Shown: positions 26,568-35,888 of the stretch, one piece after another | How the letters are laid out: each line of letters opens with the position of its first letter | How positions within the stretch are numbered: the stretch's first letter is position 1 | Notes under the pieces: model-generated | Seen by the model: only the letters and a program-made list of their open reading frames with translations | Told to the model about the DNA's origin: nothing | Database searches by the model: none | Origin: Rhodospirillales bacterium | GTDB lineage: Bacteria > Pseudomonadota > Alphaproteobacteria > Rhodospirillales > Defluviicoccaceae | Direction: 5' to 3' | DNA: 46,005 nt | NCBI GenBank assembly: GCA_016793925.1 | Contig: JAEULH010000101.1 | Span: forward strand, 1-46,005 | Made by a program: the position numbers and the translations under genes

Positions 26568-28445
26568 ATGCTTGAAGCGATCCGCAAGTACACCGGCTCA
26601 ATCGTCGTCAAGCTGCTGTTCGTCTTCCTCATCCTCAGCTTCGGCGTGTGGGGCATCGCCGATGTCTTCCGTCCGCAAGGCGGCCGCGACTGGGCGATCC
26701 GCGTCGGCGACGTCACCATCCCGCCGGACCAGGTCCGCGAAGACTACCAGCGGGAGTTGCGTCGATTGCGCGAGGCCGTCGGCGACTCGGTGAATGCGGA
26801 AACGGCGCGCGCGTTCGGGCTGCCGAACCAGGTCATCGGCAATATCGTCTCGCGGACGCTGCTCGATCTGGAGCGCGATCGCCTGCACCTGATCATCGGC
26901 GACGAGGCCGTGCGCGCCGCGGTGGAGGCGGACCCGACGTTCAAGGGCCCCTCCGGCAACTTCGATCCCGATCTGTTCCGGCGTGTCCTCCAGCTCAACG
27001 GTCTGACTGAAGACGGCTATGTCGAACTGGTGCGCGGCGACATAGCCCGGCGCACCCTGGTCTCGGCGGTAGCAAGCGGCGCCGCCGTGCCGGAGAACAT
27101 CGTCGACGCCATCTTCAGGCTGCGCGAGCAGAAGCGGATTGCCGATTACGTGTTCGCTCCGAACGACGGCGTCGGCGACGTGGGCGAGCCGGACGCGGCG
27201 CAAATCCAGGCGTTCTACGAGGCGCATCCCGACCGCTTCTCGGCGCCGGAATACCGCGCCGCGTCGGCAGTGGTGCTTTCCGCGGCGGCCGTGGCCAAGA
27301 CGCTGACGGTGCCTGACCAGGAGATCGAAGAGGCCTACAAGGCCCGACAAGCCGAATTCACCGAGCCGGAACGGCGGACCATCGAGCAGGTACTGGTTGG
27401 CGATGAAGCCACCGCGGCGCAGGTTCGCGAACGGCTTGTCGGCGGCGCCGACGTCGCCGCAGTCGCCAAGGACTTCGCCGACAAGGGCGCGACCAGCGTG
27501 AAACTCGACCGGGTCGGCCGGGCGCAGCTTCCGGGCGAACTCGGCGACGGGGCGTTCGGTCTGGCCGCTGGCGAGGTCAGCCAGCCGCTGCACAGTCCCC
27601 TCGGCTGGCACGTGCTGAGAGTCGTGGACATTGCGCCGAGCCGGGAGAAGAGCCTCGCCGAGGTGCGCGATCAGTTGACAGCCGAGTTGAGGCAGGAAAA
27701 GGCCGTCGATGAAGTCTACGCCCTGAGCACGCGACTGGAGGATGCTTTGGGCGGCGGTGCGGCGCTGGAGGAGGCGGCGAAAACGCTGGGGCTGGATCTG
27801 GTCCGGGTCGAGGCCATCGATGCCGCGGGCAAGGACCGTTCCGGCGCCCCGGTTGCGGGTCTGCCCGAAGACTTCGCCAAGACGGTCTTCGCGACCGCGG
27901 AGGGGACCGAGAGCGTCCTAACCGAAAGCGGCCGCGACTCATTTTTCGTGGTCCATGTCGACAAGGTGACCCCCGCGGGCGTCAAGCCCCTGGACGATGT
28001 CCGCGATGCCGTCGCTGCCGCGTGGAAGGCGGAGCAGCGATCGCAGCGGGCGAAGGAGCGGGCGGTGAGGATCGCCGAGGCCGCGCGCTCCGGCGGTCCG
28101 CTTGCCGCAGCCGCGGAGAAGGAGGGGCTGCGCGTGCAAACGACGCCGGCCTTCACCCGCGCCGCCGCCGAGCAGGCTGCGGATGTTCCGGCCGCTCTGG
28201 TCGCTGACGCTTTTGCCGCGAATCCGAACGAAGCGACGGTCGTCCCGGCCGATGACGGGACCTATGTCTTGCGCGTCACCTCGGTCATCGAAGCCGATCC
28301 CGGCGTTCAGCCCGCCGCCGTCGACGCCATCCGGCGCGATCTCGACGTGCAGGCGCAGGAAGACGCGCTGACGCAGTTTTCCGCCGGCATCCGCCGCGAC
28401 TTCCCGGTGACGATGAACCCGGCTGCTCTCGAGCCGCTTTTTTGA
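26568..28445 (+). CDS. ppiD: PpiD-like membrane-anchored periplasmic folding factor (SurA_N / parvulin)
   Basis: A 625-residue protein anchored by one N-terminal helix (about residues 12-30, VVKLLFVFLILSFGVWGIA) with a large periplasmic part. The segment after the anchor (IRVGDVTIPPDQVREDYQRE) is the SurA_N-type chaperone region. A parvulin-like peptidyl-prolyl isomerase domain lies at about 270-370 (RRTIEQVLVGDEATAAQVRE, FGLAAGEVSQPLHSPLGWHV). A second parvulin-like fold may follow. The ATG at 26568 is chosen because the family begins with a short basic segment just before the anchor; the frame is open further upstream. It precedes trpE by 22 nt, the usual alphaproteobacterial order. Confidence 0.9.
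   Translation: MLEAIRKYTGSIVVKLLFVFLILSFGVWGIADVFRPQGGRDWAIRVGDVTIPPDQVREDYQRELRRLREAVGDSVNAETARAFGLPNQVIGNIVSRTLLDLERDRLHLIIGDEAVRAAVEADPTFKGPSGNFDPDLFRRVLQLNGLTEDGYVELVRGDIARRTLVSAVASGAAVPENIVDAIFRLREQKRIADYVFAPNDGVGDVGEPDAAQIQAFYEAHPDRFSAPEYRAASAVVLSAAAVAKTLTVPDQEIEEAYKARQAEFTEPERRTIEQVLVGDEATAAQVRERLVGGADVAAVAKDFADKGATSVKLDRVGRAQLPGELGDGAFGLAAGEVSQPLHSPLGWHVLRVVDIAPSREKSLAEVRDQLTAELRQEKAVDEVYALSTRLEDALGGGAALEEAAKTLGLDLVRVEAIDAAGKDRSGAPVAGLPEDFAKTVFATAEGTESVLTESGRDSFFVVHVDKVTPAGVKPLDDVRDAVAAAWKAEQRSQRAKERAVRIAEAARSGGPLAAAAEKEGLRVQTTPAFTRAAAEQAADVPAALVADAFAANPNEATVVPADDGTYVLRVTSVIEADPGVQPAAVDAIRRDLDVQAQEDALTQFSAGIRRDFPVTMNPAALEPLF
28420..28443 (+). terminator. Weak terminator-like hairpin at the ppiD stop
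   Basis: CGGCT (28420-28424) pairs with AGCCG (28432-28436) around a 7-base loop, followed by C and six T residues ending in the ppiD stop codon. The stem is only 5 bp and lies within coding sequence. It may partly uncouple ppiD from trpE, or may be chance. Confidence 0.25.
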
Positions 28446-28467
28446 CCGGACCGGCGGACGCCAGAGC

Positions 28468-30003
28468 ATGGATGTCGAACCCGCCTTCAACGCCTTCGCG
28501 CAACGGTTCAGCCGGGGCGAGGCCCAGGTGGTCTGGACGACGCTGGTTGCCGATCTGGAAACCCCGGTCTCGGCCATGCTCAAGCTTGCCGATGACCGGC
28601 CCAACAGCTTCCTGCTCGAGTCCGTCGAAGGCGGCGCCGTCCGCGGCCGCTACTCGTTCATCGGCCTCAATCCAGACCTGATCTGGCGCTGTCGCGGGAA
28701 TAGCGCCGAGATCAACCGGCAGGCGGAGACCAGCCCGGACGGCTTCCAACCCTGCCCCGTCGGCGCCAGCACGGGGGCTTTGGCTTCTCTGCGCGCCGTC
28801 GTCGCCGAATCCCGCATCGAGCTGCCAACCAGCCTGCCGCCGATGGCCGCCGGTCTGGTCGGTTATCTCGGCTACGACGTCGTTCGCCTGATCGAGCGCC
28901 TGCCGGCGACCAAGCCCGACAGGCTCGGCCTGCCCGACGGCGTCTTCGTCCGCCCCACCGTCATCTGCGTTTTCGACAACGTCGCCGACAGCGTCACCCT
29001 CATCACCCCGGTTCGCGTTGCGGCGGCCGCAGGCGGTGAAATGCCGACGGCGGATGCGGCCTACGCCGCCGCGCAGGACAGACTGGCGGCGACCGTCCGC
29101 GAGTTCGAGCGCAGGGTCCGCTACGAGCGCGCCTCGCCGACGCCGACCGCCGGGATCGCGATGCCCGTCTCGAACATCGGTCCCGGCGGCTACCAGAACC
29201 TCGTCGCCAGGGCCAAGGAATACATCCTCGCCGGGGACATCTTCCAGGTTGTGCCGTCGCAGCGCTTCGCCATCCCGTTTTCGCTGTCGCCCTTCGCGCT
29301 TTACCGGGCGCTCCGCCGGCTCAATCCGTCGCCGTTCCTCTTTTTCCTGAACTTCGCCGACTTCGCCGTGGTCGGCTCAAGTCCCGAGATCATGGTTCGG
29401 GTGCGCGACGGCAAGGTGACCATCCGGCCGATCGCCGGCACGCGTCCGCGCGGGCGCACCTTGGCGGAGGATGAGGCGCTGTCCGAAGAACTCCTCGCCG
29501 ACGAGAAGGAACGCGCCGAGCATCTGATGCTGCTCGATCTCGGCCGCAACGACGTCGGCCGCGTCGCTCGGGTGGGCACCGTCAAGGTCACCGAGCGGAT
29601 GGTTATCGAACGCTACTCCCACGTGATGCACATCGTCTCCAACGTCGAGGGCGACCTCGATCCGGCGCTCGACGCCATCGACGCACTGGTCGCCGGCTTT
29701 CCCGCCGGCACCGTTTCCGGCGCGCCGAAGGTCCGGGCGATGGAAATCATCGAGGAGTTCGAACCGGAGCGGCGCGGCATTTACGGCGGTTGTATCGGCT
29801 ACATCAGCGCCGGCGGCGACCTCGACACGTGCATCGCGCTGCGCACGGGCGTCGTCAAGGACGGCGTTCTCTATGTGCAGGCCGGCGGAGGCATCGTCGC
29901 CGACAGCGATCCGGATGCGGAGCACGAGGAAACCTGCAACAAGGCGCGCGCCCTGATCCGCGCGGCCGAGGAGGCGGTGCGCTACGTCGCAACGACGCTC
30001 TGA
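28468..30003 (+). CDS. trpE: Anthranilate synthase component I
   Basis: A 511-residue subunit converting chorismate to anthranilate with ammonia supplied by TrpG, the first step of tryptophan synthesis. The N-terminal feedback-binding region has FLLESVEGGAVRGRYSFIG. The chorismate-binding domain shows GSSPEIMVRVRDGKVTIRPI, AGTRPRGRTLAEDE, LMLLDLGRNDVGRVAR, SHVMHIVSNVEGDL and GTVSGAPKVRAMEIIEE, and a C-terminal QAGGGIVADSDPDAEHEE. It is not fused to TrpG, unlike in the rhizobia. No tryptophan-rich leader peptide was seen before it. TrpG follows only after a 548-base gap. Confidence 0.97.
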   Translation: MDVEPAFNAFAQRFSRGEAQVVWTTLVADLETPVSAMLKLADDRPNSFLLESVEGGAVRGRYSFIGLNPDLIWRCRGNSAEINRQAETSPDGFQPCPVGASTGALASLRAVVAESRIELPTSLPPMAAGLVGYLGYDVVRLIERLPATKPDRLGLPDGVFVRPTVICVFDNVADSVTLITPVRVAAAAGGEMPTADAAYAAAQDRLAATVREFERRVRYERASPTPTAGIAMPVSNIGPGGYQNLVARAKEYILAGDIFQVVPSQRFAIPFSLSPFALYRALRRLNPSPFLFFLNFADFAVVGSSPEIMVRVRDGKVTIRPIAGTRPRGRTLAEDEALSEELLADEKERAEHLMLLDLGRNDVGRVARVGTVKVTERMVIERYSHVMHIVSNVEGDLDPALDAIDALVAGFPAGTVSGAPKVRAMEIIEEFEPERRGIYGGCIGYISAGGDLDTCIALRTGVVKDGVLYVQAGGGIVADSDPDAEHEETCNKARALIRAAEEAVRYVATTL

Positions 30004-30049
30004 GCCGCGGGCGTGAGGAACCAGCAACCCGAAAGCGACCACGGGCCGC

Positions 30050-30565
30050 TCAGTCGTTCCGGAGACGGTCGAGCAGGTTGCCGCTTGAGGGGCTGACGTT
30101 GCCGCCGGCGCGATCGAGATCGCGGTCGATCCCTTGCCGGCGCTGCTCCAGCCCGCGCCGCTCCAGGTCGAGGCGACGACTGTCGCTTCGCAGCGGATCG
30201 AGCGCCCGGACGCCCGTCGGCGGCAGCGGTCCGTTTCGATCGTTCGTCCGGATCGGCGCGACCGGCACCAAGCGGCTGCCGCGGTCTTCCTGCTTGCGCT
30301 CGATCGTATCCAGCCGGCCGTCGATCCGCTCGCGCTCGATCTCGAGCGGCGCGGTCTGCTTTGCCGGGGCCTCGGTGGCGCCGGGAGCGGGCAGCGGCAG
30401 CATCATCGCGAAGACGACGGCGACAAGGACGCCCGCCGCAAGCGACGGCGCACTCGGCCGCCGGGCCCGCGCTTGACGATGTCCGAGGCGACGGTCATTG
30501 TGAGCGGCCAGTGCGGGACCGAAGCAGCGGGCAGTGGACAGCGAACGCGCGATGCTCTTGCTCAT
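30050..30565 (-). CDS. Hypothetical secreted/periplasmic protein between trpE and trpG, opposite strand
   Basis: A 171-residue frame lying between trpE and trpG but on the other strand. After a basic N-terminus it has a hydrophobic stretch, [19 protein letters not shown], followed by PGATEAPA, which looks like a signal peptide or anchor. The rest is very rich in Arg, Asp, Glu and Leu ([14 protein letters not shown]-like and [20 protein letters not shown]), probably helical. It ends LLDRLRND. No family is recognised. The start is doubtful: the only in-frame ATG (30565) overlaps the trpG start by 14 nt and has no ribosome site. A TTG/GTG substitute was not found. Confidence 0.5.
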   Translation of the reverse strand: MSKSIARSLSTARCFGPALAAHNDRRLGHRQARARRPSAPSLAAGVLVAVVFAMMLPLPAPGATEAPAKQTAPLEIERERIDGRLDTIERKQEDRGSRLVPVAPIRTNDRNGPLPPTGVRALDPLRSDSRRLDLERRGLEQRRQGIDRDLDRAGGNVSPSSGNLLDRLRND

Positions 30566-31145
30566 CGATAACTACGACAGCTTCACCTACAATCTTTACC
30601 ATTATCTTGGCGTCCTTGGCGTCGACGTCGAGGTGCGGCGCAATGACGCGCTCACCGTGGCCGAGGCGCTCGCCATGCAGCCGCGCGCGATCGTCCTCTC
30701 GCCGGGGCCTTGCGATCCGGATCGCGCCGGGATTTGCCTCGATCTGATCGCGGCCGCGGCCGGGCGAACGCCCATCCTCGGCGTCTGCCTCGGTCATCAA
30801 AGCATCGGCCAGGCCTTCGGCGGCCAGGTCGTGCGCGCCCCCGTGCCGATGCACGGCAAGCTGAGCCGCATCCGGCACAACGCGAGCGGGCTCTTCGCCG
30901 GCGTTCCTTCTCCGTTCGTCGCGACCCGCTACCATTCGCTGATGGTCGCCCGCCAGGGCCTGCCTGCGTGCCTGGAGATTACCGCGGAAAGCGAGGACGG
31001 TGTCATCCAGGGCCTCGCCCATCGCACATTGCCGATCTGCGGGGTCCAGTTTCACCCCGAGAGCATCGCCACCGAGCATGGCCACCGGCTGCTTGCGAAC
31101 TTCGTCGCTTTGACGAAGGGCGAGCGGGTGCGGGAACCGGCGTGA
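30552..31145 (+). CDS. trpG: Anthranilate synthase component II (glutamine amidotransferase)
   Basis: A 197-residue class I glutamine amidotransferase feeding ammonia to TrpE. It begins [19 protein letters not shown], the typical family start, which is why ATG 30552 is preferred over a GTG 18 nt upstream. The nucleophile Cys is in [17 protein letters not shown]. The oxyanion and signature segments [13 protein letters not shown] and RYHSLMV follow. The His/Glu pair is in [15 protein letters not shown]. Its stop overlaps a GTG in the trpD frame (GTGA). The same domain can serve aminodeoxychorismate synthase (PabA), but the context points to tryptophan. Confidence 0.96.
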   Translation: MLLLIDNYDSFTYNLYHYLGVLGVDVEVRRNDALTVAEALAMQPRAIVLSPGPCDPDRAGICLDLIAAAAGRTPILGVCLGHQSIGQAFGGQVVRAPVPMHGKLSRIRHNASGLFAGVPSPFVATRYHSLMVARQGLPACLEITAESEDGVIQGLAHRTLPICGVQFHPESIATEHGHRLLANFVALTKGERVREPA

Positions 31146-31153
31146 CCCCGGCG

Positions 31154-32215
31154 ATGTGCGACATGAAAGCCCTGCTCGCCCGCGCCGCGACCGGCGCCGC
31201 TCTTTCCGCGACCGAGGCCGAGGCTGCGTTCGAGATCATGATGTCCGGCGATGCGACGCCCGCTCAGATCGGCGGCTTCCTGATGGCGCTTCGGGTCCGC
31301 GGCGAAACGGTGGAGGAGATCGCCGGCGCGGTGCGCGTTCTTCGCGCCAAGGCGCTGACGGTCAAGGCGCCGGCGGACGCGATCGATATCGTCGGCACCG
31401 GCGGGGACGCCGCCGGTACGTTCAACATATCCACGGGCGCCGCGCTGGTCGTCGCCGGCGCCGGCGTTCCGGTCGCCAAGCACGGCAATCGGGCGCTGTC
31501 CTCGCGTTGCGGCTCGGCCGACGTGCTCACCGCCCTCGGGGTGAACATCGAGGCCGAGACGGCGGTTGTCGAGCGGTCGATCCGCGAGGCGAACATCGGC
31601 TTCATGATGGCGCCGCGCCATCACAGCGCCATGCGCCACGTCGCCGGCCCAAGGGTGGAACTCGGCCTGCGCACGGTTTTCAACATCATCGGCCCGTTGT
31701 CGAATCCGGCCGGCGTTACCCGCCAATTCACCGGCGTGTTCGACCGCCGCTGGATCGAGCCGATGGCGCAGGTCCTGGGCACACTCGGCAGCCACTGCGC
31801 CTGGGTGGTGCATGGCTCCGACGGCCTCGACGAACTCACCACGGTCGGCCCGTCGGACGTCGCGGAACTCCGCGACGGCGTCGTCCGTACTTTCGCGGTT
31901 GCGCCCGAGGACGCCGGTCTGGCCCGGGCCCGCCCTGAAGATCTGCGCGGCGGCGACGCCGAGACCAACGCCGCGGCGATGCGGGCCATGGTCGGCGGCG
32001 AACGCGGCCCCTTCCGCGACGCCGTCGTCTTTAACGCCGCGGCGGCGTTGATCGTCGCCGGGCGCGCCGAAACGTTGCGGGACGGCGCTGCGCTTGCAGC
32101 CAAAAGCATCGACGCGGGCGAAGCGCACGCGGCGCTGTCTCGGCTGGTCGCAATCACCAACGCCGCGGGCGAGCAGGCGCGATCGCCGGCGCCGGGGCGC
32201 GGGCTGGGCGGTTAG
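31154..32215 (+). CDS. trpD: Anthranilate phosphoribosyltransferase
   Basis: A 353-residue enzyme transferring phosphoribose from PRPP to anthranilate. The PRPP motif [18 protein letters not shown] is intact, followed by [17 protein letters not shown], the anthranilate site [14 protein letters not shown], and [14 protein letters not shown]. The start is between ATG 31154 ([14 protein letters not shown], resembling relatives) and GTG 31142, which overlaps the trpG stop and would add four residues. Either way the gene is coupled to trpG. It is third of the tryptophan genes here. Confidence 0.96.
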   Translation: MCDMKALLARAATGAALSATEAEAAFEIMMSGDATPAQIGGFLMALRVRGETVEEIAGAVRVLRAKALTVKAPADAIDIVGTGGDAAGTFNISTGAALVVAGAGVPVAKHGNRALSSRCGSADVLTALGVNIEAETAVVERSIREANIGFMMAPRHHSAMRHVAGPRVELGLRTVFNIIGPLSNPAGVTRQFTGVFDRRWIEPMAQVLGTLGSHCAWVVHGSDGLDELTTVGPSDVAELRDGVVRTFAVAPEDAGLARARPEDLRGGDAETNAAAMRAMVGGERGPFRDAVVFNAAAALIVAGRAETLRDGAALAAKSIDAGEAHAALSRLVAITNAAGEQARSPAPGRGLGG

Positions 32216-32222
32216 CCGGGTC

Positions 32223-33086
32223 ATGAACGGGCCCGCCGACATCCTCGCCGAAATCTGCGCTGCCAAGCGCGAGCACGTCCGCACACGCCAGCGGCTGCGA
32301 CCCGTTGCGGGTCTGCTCAGCGAAGCCGCCTCGGCATCGCCGCCACGCGGCTTTGCCGCCGCGCTGCGCTCGGCGGTCGCGGCCGGCGACTACGGTCTTA
32401 TCGCCGAAATCAAACGGGCTTCGCCCTCGAAGGGCCTGATTCGCTCCGACTTCGACCCGCCCGCCCTGGCCCGCGGCTATGCCGCGGGCGGCGCCCTGTG
32501 CCTCTCCGTTCTGACTGACGCCGCCTACTTCAAGGGCGACGACGGGCATCTCGCCGCCGCTCGCGCCGCCGTTCCGCTGCCGGTGCTGCGCAAGGACTTC
32601 ATGGTCGATCCCTATCAGGTCGTAGAGGCGCGCACGATCGGCGCCGATTGCATCCTGATCATTCTCGCCGCCGTCGACGACGGCCTGGCTCATGAGCTCG
32701 CGGCAACCGCCGCCGAACTTGGCATGGACGCACTTTGCGAAGTGCACGATCGCGCCGAACTCGATCGCGCGCAGGCCATCGACGCGGCGATGATCGGGAT
32801 CAACAACCGCAACCTGCGCACCCTTGCCGTCGACATCGGGACGACCGAAGCGCTTGCTGCCTGCGCCCCGACGGATCGGCTGATCGTCGCCGAAAGCGGG
32901 CTGGCGACGCCCGCGGATCTCGCCCGGATGGCTGCGGTCGGGGTCCGCTGCTTCCTGATCGGCGAATCTCTGTTGCGCCAAGCCGATGTGACAGAGGCGA
33001 CGCGGGCGCTTCTCCACCGCGAACCGGCTGTCGCCGGCGTGGCCGCGCCGGGCCTGCAAGCACGCCCGCCGGATCGGCGTTGCTGA
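32223..33086 (+). CDS. trpC: Indole-3-glycerol phosphate synthase
   Basis: A 287-residue TIM-barrel enzyme closing the indole ring. Key segments are [20 protein letters not shown] with the catalytic Lys, and [39 protein letters not shown] and [14 protein letters not shown] with its Asn follow, then [13 protein letters not shown] with its Glu. The last 15-20 residues ([16 protein letters not shown]) extend past the usual end and look unstructured. It starts 7 nt after trpD. In many relatives moaC and moeA follow; here lexA comes next. Confidence 0.96.
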   Translation: MNGPADILAEICAAKREHVRTRQRLRPVAGLLSEAASASPPRGFAAALRSAVAAGDYGLIAEIKRASPSKGLIRSDFDPPALARGYAAGGALCLSVLTDAAYFKGDDGHLAAARAAVPLPVLRKDFMVDPYQVVEARTIGADCILIILAAVDDGLAHELAATAAELGMDALCEVHDRAELDRAQAIDAAMIGINNRNLRTLAVDIGTTEALAACAPTDRLIVAESGLATPADLARMAAVGVRCFLIGESLLRQADVTEATRALLHREPAVAGVAAPGLQARPPDRRC

Positions 33087-33196
33087 TGTCGCCGTGGCGG
33101 AGGGGCCGAGCCCTTCCTCCTCGCTAGGTTCCGATCCCCCAGGTGCGAAGACGTTCGTGCGCCGCTGCATGACGGGTATACGGCGGGAATTGCTGA

Positions 33197-33225
33197 TTGA
33201 CTAAGGGCGAGAACTAAAATAGAAC
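33197..33225 (+). promoter_or_regulatory. Probable lexA promoter overlapped by an SOS box
   Basis: TTGACT (33197-33202) and TAGAAC (33220-33225) are spaced by 17 bases, a reasonable sigma-70-type pair. The -10 hexamer lies inside the SOS box at 33211-33225, so LexA binding would block polymerase. The start site would then be some 150 nt before the lexA ATG. Confidence 0.45.
33211..33225 (+). promoter_or_regulatory. SOS box (LexA operator), alphaproteobacterial GAAC-N7-GAAC type
   Basis: GAAC-TAAAATA-GAAC is a perfect match to the direct-repeat LexA operator known from alphaproteobacteria (GTTC-N7-GTTC read on the other strand). It lies about 160 nt upstream of lexA in an AT-rich patch, which fits autoregulation of lexA. 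Confidence 0.85.
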
Positions 33226-33235
33226 GGAAAAGCGT

Positions 33236-33250
33236 GTTTTAGTTTTGTTC
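33236..33250 (+). promoter_or_regulatory. Second, one-mismatch SOS box
   Basis: GTTT-TAGTTTT-GTTC is one base from GTTC-N7-GTTC. It lies 10 bases after the perfect box, in the opposite orientation (GTTC versus GAAC half-sites). Two operators side by side would allow cooperative LexA binding. Confidence 0.5.
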
Positions 33251-33385
33251 GTCAGCCGGGGAGGCACCCTCGAAACTTTTCGAGACACTGCGGGTATCGC
33301 TTTACGACGATCAGGCTTGGTCTCCGATAGGCAAAGGGGAAGACAAAGCCGGTTCGCCCGACACGGCGGCTACGGGACGAAAATA

Positions 33386-34090
33386 ATGTTGACCAAGAAA
33401 CAGTACGATCTTTTGCTTTTTATCGATCGACGACTAAAGGAACACGGTGTCGCGCCTTCTTTTGACGAAATGAAGGAGGCGCTCGGTCTGCGGTCGAAGT
33501 CGGGAATACATCGGTTGATGACCGGGCTTGAGGAACGGGGCTTTATCCGCCGTCTTCCCCACCGGGCCCGGGCGCTTGAGGTTATTCGCCTCCCCGAGAA
33601 CATCGGCGGCCGCCCGGCCCCTGCACGGCGGCCGGAGTCGTTTGCGCCGACCGTCATCAAGGGCGACTTCCGGCTGTCCGGGGTGTCGACGACCGCGTCC
33701 TCCGCGTCGAGCGTTCAGATGCCCCTCTACGGCAAGATCGCCGCCGGCACCCCGATCACGGCACTGCGCGACAACACCCGGGTGATCGACGTTCCGTCGG
33801 GGCTGGTCGACAACGGCGAACACTACGCGCTCGAAGTCGCCGGCGACTCGATGATCGACGCCGGCATTCATGACGGCGACACCGTCATTATCAAGCGCAC
33901 CGACACCGCGGAGAGCGGGACCATTGTCGTCGCCCTCGTCGACAACGAGGAGGTGACCCTGAAGCGGCTGCGCCGACGCGGCCAGTCGATTGCTCTGGAG
34001 CCGGCCAATTCGGCCTACGAGACGAGGATATGCGGACCGGATCAGGTCGCGGTCCAGGGCCGTCTCGTTGGCCTCATTCGCCGCTATTAG
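33386..34090 (+). CDS. lexA: LexA repressor
   Basis: A 234-residue SOS repressor and self-cleaving protease. The N-terminal winged helix begins [19 protein letters not shown], with the recognition segment [20 protein letters not shown] at about 35-54. The linker is long, as in alphaproteobacteria. The cleavage site Ala120-Gly121 is in [10 protein letters not shown]. The catalytic Ser155 ([10 protein letters not shown]) and Lys193 (EVTLKRL) are both present, so RecA-stimulated autocleavage should work. The ATG at 33386 fits the family start; the upstream open frame is leader DNA. An SOS box and a second weaker one lie upstream. Confidence 0.97.
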   Translation: MLTKKQYDLLLFIDRRLKEHGVAPSFDEMKEALGLRSKSGIHRLMTGLEERGFIRRLPHRARALEVIRLPENIGGRPAPARRPESFAPTVIKGDFRLSGVSTTASSASSVQMPLYGKIAAGTPITALRDNTRVIDVPSGLVDNGEHYALEVAGDSMIDAGIHDGDTVIIKRTDTAESGTIVVALVDNEEVTLKRLRRRGQSIALEPANSAYETRICGPDQVAVQGRLVGLIRRY

Positions 34091-34200
34091 ATGAGATCGA
34101 CCCCGTTCCCGGACGAAGCCATCCGCAGGAAGGGAGAAGGGCGTCGATCATGTCCGCCAAGTCGAGCGTCGTGCCCACTCCTGTTCGGGCGGGAGGCATC

Positions 34201-34974
34201 TCACGTCTCGTCGATGACTGACGCAGGCGCCGCCGCCGATCGGTACTTCGCCCAGCCGGCGGCGCGCAGTTCGCACGCGGGGCATGTTCCGCAGCCATAG
34301 CCCCAGTCGTGGAGTTGGCGACGCTCGCCGAGGTAGCAACTGTGGGTGTGCTCACGGATGAGCTCGACCAGCCCGGCGTCGCCAAGGCGTTCGGCGAGCC
34401 GCCAGGTGGCGGCCTTGTCCAGCCACATCAGCGGCGTGTGGATGACGAAGCGGCAGTCCATGCCGAGGTTCAGGGCGAGCTGCATCGCCTTGATGGTGTC
34501 GTCTCGGCAGTCGGGGTAGCCGGAAAAATCGGTCTCGCAGACACCGGCGACGAGGTGGCGCAGGCCGCGGCGATAGCCAATGGCCGCCGCCATCGTCAGG
34601 AAGACGATGTTGCGTCCCGGGACGAACGTCGTCGGCAAGCCGCGGTCGCCCAGGCGGATCTCGGCGTCGCTGGTCAAAGCGGTGTCGCTGATCTCGGCGA
34701 GGACGCCGAGGTCGACGCGATGATGCTCGCCGAGCCGACGAGCCCAGGCCGGGAAGCGATCGCGGATTTCGGCCAGCACCGACAGGCGACAGTCAAGTTC
34801 GATGACGTGCCGCTGGCGATAGTCGAATGCCACCGTTTCGACGCGCTCGAAGCGGTCGAGCGCCCAGGCGAGGCAGGTCGCGGAGTCCTGGCCACCGGAA
34901 AAGAGGACCAGCGCCGCGGAGTTTCCGGCGACGGTCTCGGGCGTCGGGCCAACCGCCTGGCCGGTCATGGCCAT
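34201..34974 (-). CDS. queC: 7-cyano-7-deazaguanine synthase (QueC)
   Basis: A 257-residue ATP-dependent enzyme converting 7-carboxy-7-deazaguanine to preQ0 for queuosine in tRNA. The PP-loop motif is SGGQDS at about 26-31. [11 protein letters not shown] and [17 protein letters not shown] follow. The zinc site is formed by Cys213, Cys228, Cys231 and Cys234 ([11 protein letters not shown]). Everything needed is present. Other queuosine genes (queD, queE, queF) are not in the window. It is preceded by a small cysteine-rich gene 37 nt upstream on the same strand. Confidence 0.95.
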   Translation of the reverse strand: MAMTGQAVGPTPETVAGNSAALVLFSGGQDSATCLAWALDRFERVETVAFDYRQRHVIELDCRLSVLAEIRDRFPAWARRLGEHHRVDLGVLAEISDTALTSDAEIRLGDRGLPTTFVPGRNIVFLTMAAAIGYRRGLRHLVAGVCETDFSGYPDCRDDTIKAMQLALNLGMDCRFVIHTPLMWLDKAATWRLAERLGDAGLVELIREHTHSCYLGERRQLHDWGYGCGTCPACELRAAGWAKYRSAAAPASVIDET

Positions 34975-35011
34975 TCGACCGGATGCGATGCCAAATATGC
35001 CAAGGATGCTT

Positions 35012-35215
35012 CTATGCGTTGCCGTCGGGCGGCTGCTTGGCGCCCGCGCGCGCCGGCGAAGCCGCCTGCTCCGAGCGATGCGGGCGGTTCTTCGCCTCGT
35101 TGCTGAAGGTAAAGCGGCCGAAGAGGATGCAGCCCTTCATGCCCGGGTCGCAGGCGCGGCCCCGGACCCGCTGGCAATTGCCTTCAAGTTCGTGGGGACA
35201 GCCCCAACCGCTCAA
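35012..35215 (-). CDS. Small four-cysteine protein of unknown function, upstream of queC
   Basis: A 67-residue protein beginning [19 protein letters not shown] with cysteines at 6, 14, 22 and 29 (C-x7-C-x7-C-x6-C) and a His8. This pattern suggests metal binding, zinc or possibly iron-sulfur. The C-terminal 35 residues are polar and variable-looking. I recall similar short proteins in other alphaproteobacteria but know no function. The start is TTG 35215, with AGGAAAGGG upstream; no ATG is available in frame. It lies 37 nt before queC and may be cotranscribed. Confidence 0.65.
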   Translation of the reverse strand: MSGWGCPHELEGNCQRVRGRACDPGMKGCILFGRFTFSNEAKNRPHRSEQAASPARAGAKQPPDGNA

Positions 35216-35360
35216 TGGTGCGCCCTTTCCTGCTTTCGATGCCCCGCACAGTGCGTTGATGCGCGGGCGACGTCAAGACCGGCGCGCAACCGGGTTTCCT
35301 GAGGGAACGCGAGTCACCGGAGCCGTTTTCAAGCTCCTGAAGCGGCCGCTCGCAGCGCGG

Positions 35361-35843
35361 CTACGCCGACGCGGCATAGACCGGCTCCGCGCGCAGCGCC
35401 TCGCGCGCCCGCGACAGCCGCGAGCGTACCGTACCGGTCGGCGTCCCCATGATTTTCGCTGCCTTCTGGTAGGAACAGCCTTCGTGGACGACGAGGATCA
35501 GGGCCAGTCGCTGGGAGGCGGGGAGGCGGTCGATCGCTTCGCTCGTTTCGCGCAGTTCCAGCATGGAGTGCTGCGCCGGCGGCGACGACATGCCGTAGAG
35601 CTTGGCCATGCCGTCGCTCAACGCGTGGGCGCGGGCGCGATCCCTGGTCTTGTTGATGAAGGCGTTGCGCAGGATCGTGAACAGCCACGCGCGCAGGTTC
35701 GTCCCGGGTTCGAATTTATCGGTCGCGGCCAGAGCCTTGACAAGGCACTCCTGCACCAGGTCGTCGGCCTCGTCCGACTGTCGGGCCAGCGACATGGCGT
35801 AGCGCCGAAGATGTGGAATCTCTGCTGCAAGCTCGGCCCGCAT
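35361..35843 (-). CDS. ECF-type RNA polymerase sigma factor
   Basis: A 160-residue extracytoplasmic-function sigma factor. Region 2 has LRRYAMSLARQSDEADDLVQ and TNLRAWLFTILRNAFINKTR. Region 4 has LILVVHEGCSYQKAAKIMG with the helix-turn-helix GTVRSRLSRAREALR. The start has a very strong GGAAGGAGG. No anti-sigma, NepR/PhyR or receptor gene is adjacent, so the subgroup and signal cannot be given and it should not be called EcfG on this evidence. A 25-bp interrupted palindrome lies 20-45 bases upstream of the start. Confidence 0.92.
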   Translation of the reverse strand: MRAELAAEIPHLRRYAMSLARQSDEADDLVQECLVKALAATDKFEPGTNLRAWLFTILRNAFINKTRDRARAHALSDGMAKLYGMSSPPAQHSMLELRETSEAIDRLPASQRLALILVVHEGCSYQKAAKIMGTPTGTVRSRLSRAREALRAEPVYAASA

Positions 35844-35863
35844 CCTAATCCTCCTTCCTCAAA

Positions 35864-35888
35864 CTTGTCTCGTGCCAACGAGATCAAG
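35864..35888. repeat. Interrupted palindrome in the ECF sigma gene leader
   Basis: CTTG-TCTCGT-gcca-ACGAGA-t-CAAG forms a 10-bp stem with a 4-base loop and one bulged base. It lies 20-45 bases before the sigma-factor ATG. It could be an operator or a 5' leader hairpin controlling translation. There is no T-run, so it is not a terminator. Confidence 0.45.
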
